Shown piece after piece: positions 5,844-7,872 of a DNA stretch of 7,872 bases (its first letter is position 1; each line of letters begins with the position of its first letter). A program made the position numbers and the translations under genes. The DNA comes from Gemmatimonadota bacterium. GTDB lineage: Bacteria; Gemmatimonadota; Gemmatimonadetes; Longimicrobiales; UBA6960. The DNA lies in contig JADFLD010000072.1 in the NCBI GenBank assembly GCA_022564535.1, forward strand, positions 1 through 7,872, given 5' to 3'. The notes beneath the pieces were generated by a model. It saw only the letters and a list, made by a program, of their open reading frames with translations, made no database searches and was not told where the DNA came from.

Positions 5844-7838
5844 TCAGGAGGCTCTAGCCTCCTCGAACGCCGATATGCTCTCCTCATGACGCAGCGTGAG
5901 GCCGATGCGATCCAGCCCCTGGAGTAGGCACTCTCGCCGAAAGTCGCCGATCTGGAAATGCGCCTCGAATCCTTCGGCGTCGCGGACGACCTTCTGCTCC
6001 AGGTCTACGCTGACCCTATAGCCGTTGCCCGCCGCTGCCCTCGACATGAGCGTCTCCACTTCTTCCGGACAAAGCTCCACAGCCATCAGGCCGTTCTGGT
6101 CGGCGTTGTTCCTGAAGATGTCGGCGAACGACGGTGCGATCACCACCCGAAACCCGTAGTCCAAGACCGACCAGGCGGCGTGCTCGCGAGACGAACCGCA
6201 ACCGAAGTTGCGACCGGTCAGAAGAATGCTCGCACCCTCGTACGCCGGCTGGTTCAGGACGAAGTCAGGGACTCGCTCGCCCTGAGCATCGTTGGCCCAA
6301 TCGAAGAACAAGAACTGGCCGTACCCCGTTCGCTCGATGCGTTTCAGGAACTGCTTGGGGATGATCTGATCGGTGTCCACGTCGCCGCGATCGAGGGGGA
6401 CTACGAGTCCTGTGTGCTTCGAAAAGGCTTCCACCGCTCCACTCCAGTCCCGCACATCGACGAAGTGTCCCGTCACGGCCGCCGCGACAGCCATCTGGGG
6501 GCTCACGAGGTGAGTTCTTCCTCTACGTCCCTGACGCCCCTCGAAGTTTCGGTTGGACGTCGAGGCGCATCGCTCTTCCGGGTGCAGTATGTCAGGGTTC
6601 ATCCCGAGACACATCGAGCACCCCGGCTCCCGCCAATCGAACCCTGCATCCCGAAAGATTCGGTCCAGCCCCTCCGCTTCCGCCTGCTCCTTCACGAGCA
6701 CCGAGCCGGGCACCACCATGGCGGATACCCTGGCGTGAACCTTCTTGCCCTCCAGGAGCTGAGCCGCCGCTCTCAGGTCAGAAAGGCGGCCATTTGTGCA
6801 GGATCCCAAGAAGACCCGGTCCACCAGGATGTCGGTAATCGCCATTCCCGGCTGAAGATCCATGTACTCGAGCGCCCGACTGACGGCCTCGCGGTCCACC
6901 GGATCGTCGTAGGCTTCCGGATCGGGGACGACTCCGCTCACGGGCAGCACCATTCCCGGATTCGTACCCCAGGTCACGAACGGCTCGAGGGAAGACGCTT
7001 CGATCACGACCCGTCGATCGTGGAGCGCACCACGATCCGTCGCCAGCAGGCGCCACCTCGAGACGGCCTCGTCGAAGGCGCTCCCTCGAGGCGCCTCCGG
7101 CTTGCCCCTGAGGTACTCGAACGTCGTGTCATCGGGGGCGATCATTCCCGCGCGTCCGCCCGCCTCGATGGACATGTTGCACACGGTCATGCGCTCGTCC
7201 ATCGATAGGTTTCTGATGGCCTCACCCGTGTACTCGATGACGTGCCCGGCGGCTCCGTCGACGCCGAGCTGGCCTACGATGGCCAGAATCAGGTCCTTGG
7301 CCGACACGCCTCGGGGCAGGGGACCGTCGACGTGAACCTCGAGAGTCTTCGGCGCCGCCTGCGGAAGCGTCTGCGTGGCCAGGACGTGCTCGACCTCGGA
7401 CGTCCCGATACCGAAAGCTAGAGCGCCGAAGGCGCCGTGCGTCGACGTGTGGGAGTCACCGCATACGATCGTCATTCCGGGCTGCGTGTAGCCGAGCTCG
7501 GGCCCAATGACGTGGACGATGCCCTGATCTTTGTTTGCAAAATCATAAAGAGTAATCCCGAATTCCGCACAATTTTTAGCCAATGTTTCCATCTGCAAAC
7601 GGGAGGTCGCCTCAACCAAATTGATATCCTTGGTGCGCGTGGAAACATTATGATCCATGGTTGCAAACGTTTTTTGTGGGCACCGCACTCGACGGTCAGT
7701 CTCGCGCAATCCGTCAAAGGCCTGAGGACTTGTGACCTCATGCACAAGATGCAGGCCGATGAATAACTGGGTCTGGCCGGTGGGGAGGATCGCCACGGTG
7801 TGGGCGTCCCAGACTTTTTTGAAGAGTGTATGTCCCAT
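5844..7838 (-). CDS. leuCD: Single-chain 3-isopropylmalate dehydratase, LeuC-LeuD fusion
   Basis: A 664-residue protein joining both subunits of isopropylmalate isomerase, which converts 2-isopropylmalate to 3-isopropylmalate in leucine synthesis in the cytoplasm. Residues 1-465 match LeuC (E. coli LeuC is 466 residues): [16 protein letters not shown] (30-45), [18 protein letters not shown] (126-143), and cysteines C347, C407 and C410, which hold the 4Fe-4S cluster and share E. coli numbering. Residues about 469-664 match Leu[11 protein letters not shown] (474-483), [12 protein letters not shown] (488-499) and [13 protein letters not shown] (544-556). Only a few residues (DWSGAVEAF, 464-472) join them, with no stop or frameshift. 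Standalone LeuC and LeuD are the rule in bacteria; a single LeuC-LeuD chain is known in fungi. The ATG at 7836-7838 gives a typical LeuC N-terminus, yet no Shine-Dalgarno is seen and the frame stays open to the window edge, so a longer start is possible. The first ~105 codons have markedly different base and codon use from the remainder (see findings). Confidence 0.93.
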   Translation of the reverse strand: MGHTLFKKVWDAHTVAILPTGQTQLFIGLHLVHEVTSPQAFDGLRETDRRVRCPQKTFATMDHNVSTRTKDINLVEATSRLQMETLAKNCAEFGITLYDFANKDQGIVHVIGPELGYTQPGMTIVCGDSHTSTHGAFGALAFGIGTSEVEHVLATQTLPQAAPKTLEVHVDGPLPRGVSAKDLILAIVGQLGVDGAAGHVIEYTGEAIRNLSMDERMTVCNMSIEAGGRAGMIAPDDTTFEYLRGKPEAPRGSAFDEAVSRWRLLATDRGALHDRRVVIEASSLEPFVTWGTNPGMVLPVSGVVPDPEAYDDPVDREAVSRALEYMDLQPGMAITDILVDRVFLGSCTNGRLSDLRAAAQLLEGKKVHARVSAMVVPGSVLVKEQAEAEGLDRIFRDAGFDWREPGCSMCLGMNPDILHPEERCASTSNRNFEGRQGRRGRTHLVSPQMAVAAAVTGHFVDVRDWSGAVEAFSKHTGLVVPLDRGDVDTDQIIPKQFLKRIERTGYGQFLFFDWANDAQGERVPDFVLNQPAYEGASILLTGRNFGCGSSREHAAWSVLDYGFRVVIAPSFADIFRNNADQNGLMAVELCPEEVETLMSRAAAGNGYRVSVDLEQKVVRDAEGFEAHFQIGDFRRECLLQGLDRIGLTLRHEESISAFEEARAS
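5846..5863 (-). repeat. Perfect 8-bp inverted repeat over the leuCD stop codon, possible weak terminator
   Basis: Minus-strand AGGAGGCT, two bases, AGCCTCCT; the second arm ends in the T of the TGA stop. The RNA could form a stable short hairpin at the end of leuCD. No U-run follows (next bases GATTACGG), and the stem lies inside the last codons, so it could equally slow decay or do nothing. If it did terminate, the small membrane gene downstream would be separated from leuCD. Confidence 0.35.
6432..6445 (-). promoter_or_regulatory. Possible internal translation start for free LeuD (GGAG, 7 bases, GTG)
   Basis: At the LeuC-LeuD junction the minus strand has GGAG at 6445-6442, seven bases, then in-frame GTG at 6434-6432 (codon 469). 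Starting there would give a 196-residue LeuD beginning VEAFSKHTG, almost exactly where free LeuD proteins begin. This may be a surviving leuD initiation site inside the fusion. GGAG in GC-rich coding sequence is common, so chance is a real alternative. Confidence 0.35.
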
Positions 7839-7872
7839 GATGGTGTTGTATGCGACGGTTTTGAAGGAATGG

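Noticed and set aside
5858..5863. Perfect AGGAGG on the minus strand near the leuCD end as a ribosome site for another gene
   Set aside because: No start codon lies at a workable distance; the bases are coding (Glu-Glu) and part of the hairpin.
5958..7208. Open frame of 416 codons on the plus strand opposite leuCD
   Set aside because: It lies wholly antisense to a strongly conserved enzyme and its translation has no recognisable domain; long shadow frames are usual in GC-rich DNA.

Overview
The window carries five protein-coding genes packed into GC-rich DNA, laid out as: end of a putative glycoside hydrolase (+, cut off by the left edge), an ABC exporter (-), a UvrA-family excision-repair ATPase (+), a small orphan membrane protein (-), and a single-chain LeuC-LeuD isopropylmalate isomerase (-, running almost to the right edge). 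There are no RNA genes, CRISPR arrays, insertion sequences or other mobile elements that I can support. The organism looks like a GC-rich, non-enteric bacterium. Gemmatimonadota would fit the gene styles, especially the DUF4015 protein and the UvrA variant, but this is an impression from family knowledge and is not proven by the sequence.

Region by region. Bases 1-437 hold the C-terminal part of a DUF4015-type protein with a Pro/Thr/Asp-rich tail. Bases 438-507 separate two convergent genes and contain nested inverted repeats that could end transcription in both directions. Bases 508-2313 encode a half-transporter ABC exporter. The 206-base gap 2314-2519 is a divergent control region between the exporter and uvrA, with one 6-bp palindrome and one weak -10-like box. 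Bases 2520-5360 encode a full-length 946-residue UvrA-family protein. A 29-base convergent gap follows. Bases 5390-5764 encode a 124-residue membrane protein of unknown function, 79 bases downstream of the leuCD gene and on the same strand, so the two may be cotranscribed.

The most notable material is in the leucine gene. LeuC and LeuD, normally two subunits, are one continuous 664-residue reading frame with almost no linker. The junction still contains a GGAG at a 7-base spacing from an in-frame GTG, which could give free LeuD. Separately, the first ~105 codons differ sharply in base and codon use from the rest: by hand count GC is about 43% at 7521-7680 against about 66% at 7361-7520, and Lys is AAA 5 of 6 times before the break and AAG 9 of 10 times after it. 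The break falls where a highly conserved LeuC segment starts, so it is either an intragenic recombination or an assembly join. The UvrA protein also has an unusual Ala where the second Walker B region normally reads DEPTTGLH. I did not find a convincing new multi-gene system; the genes are mostly housekeeping (repair, export, leucine synthesis) and are not obviously linked in one pathway.
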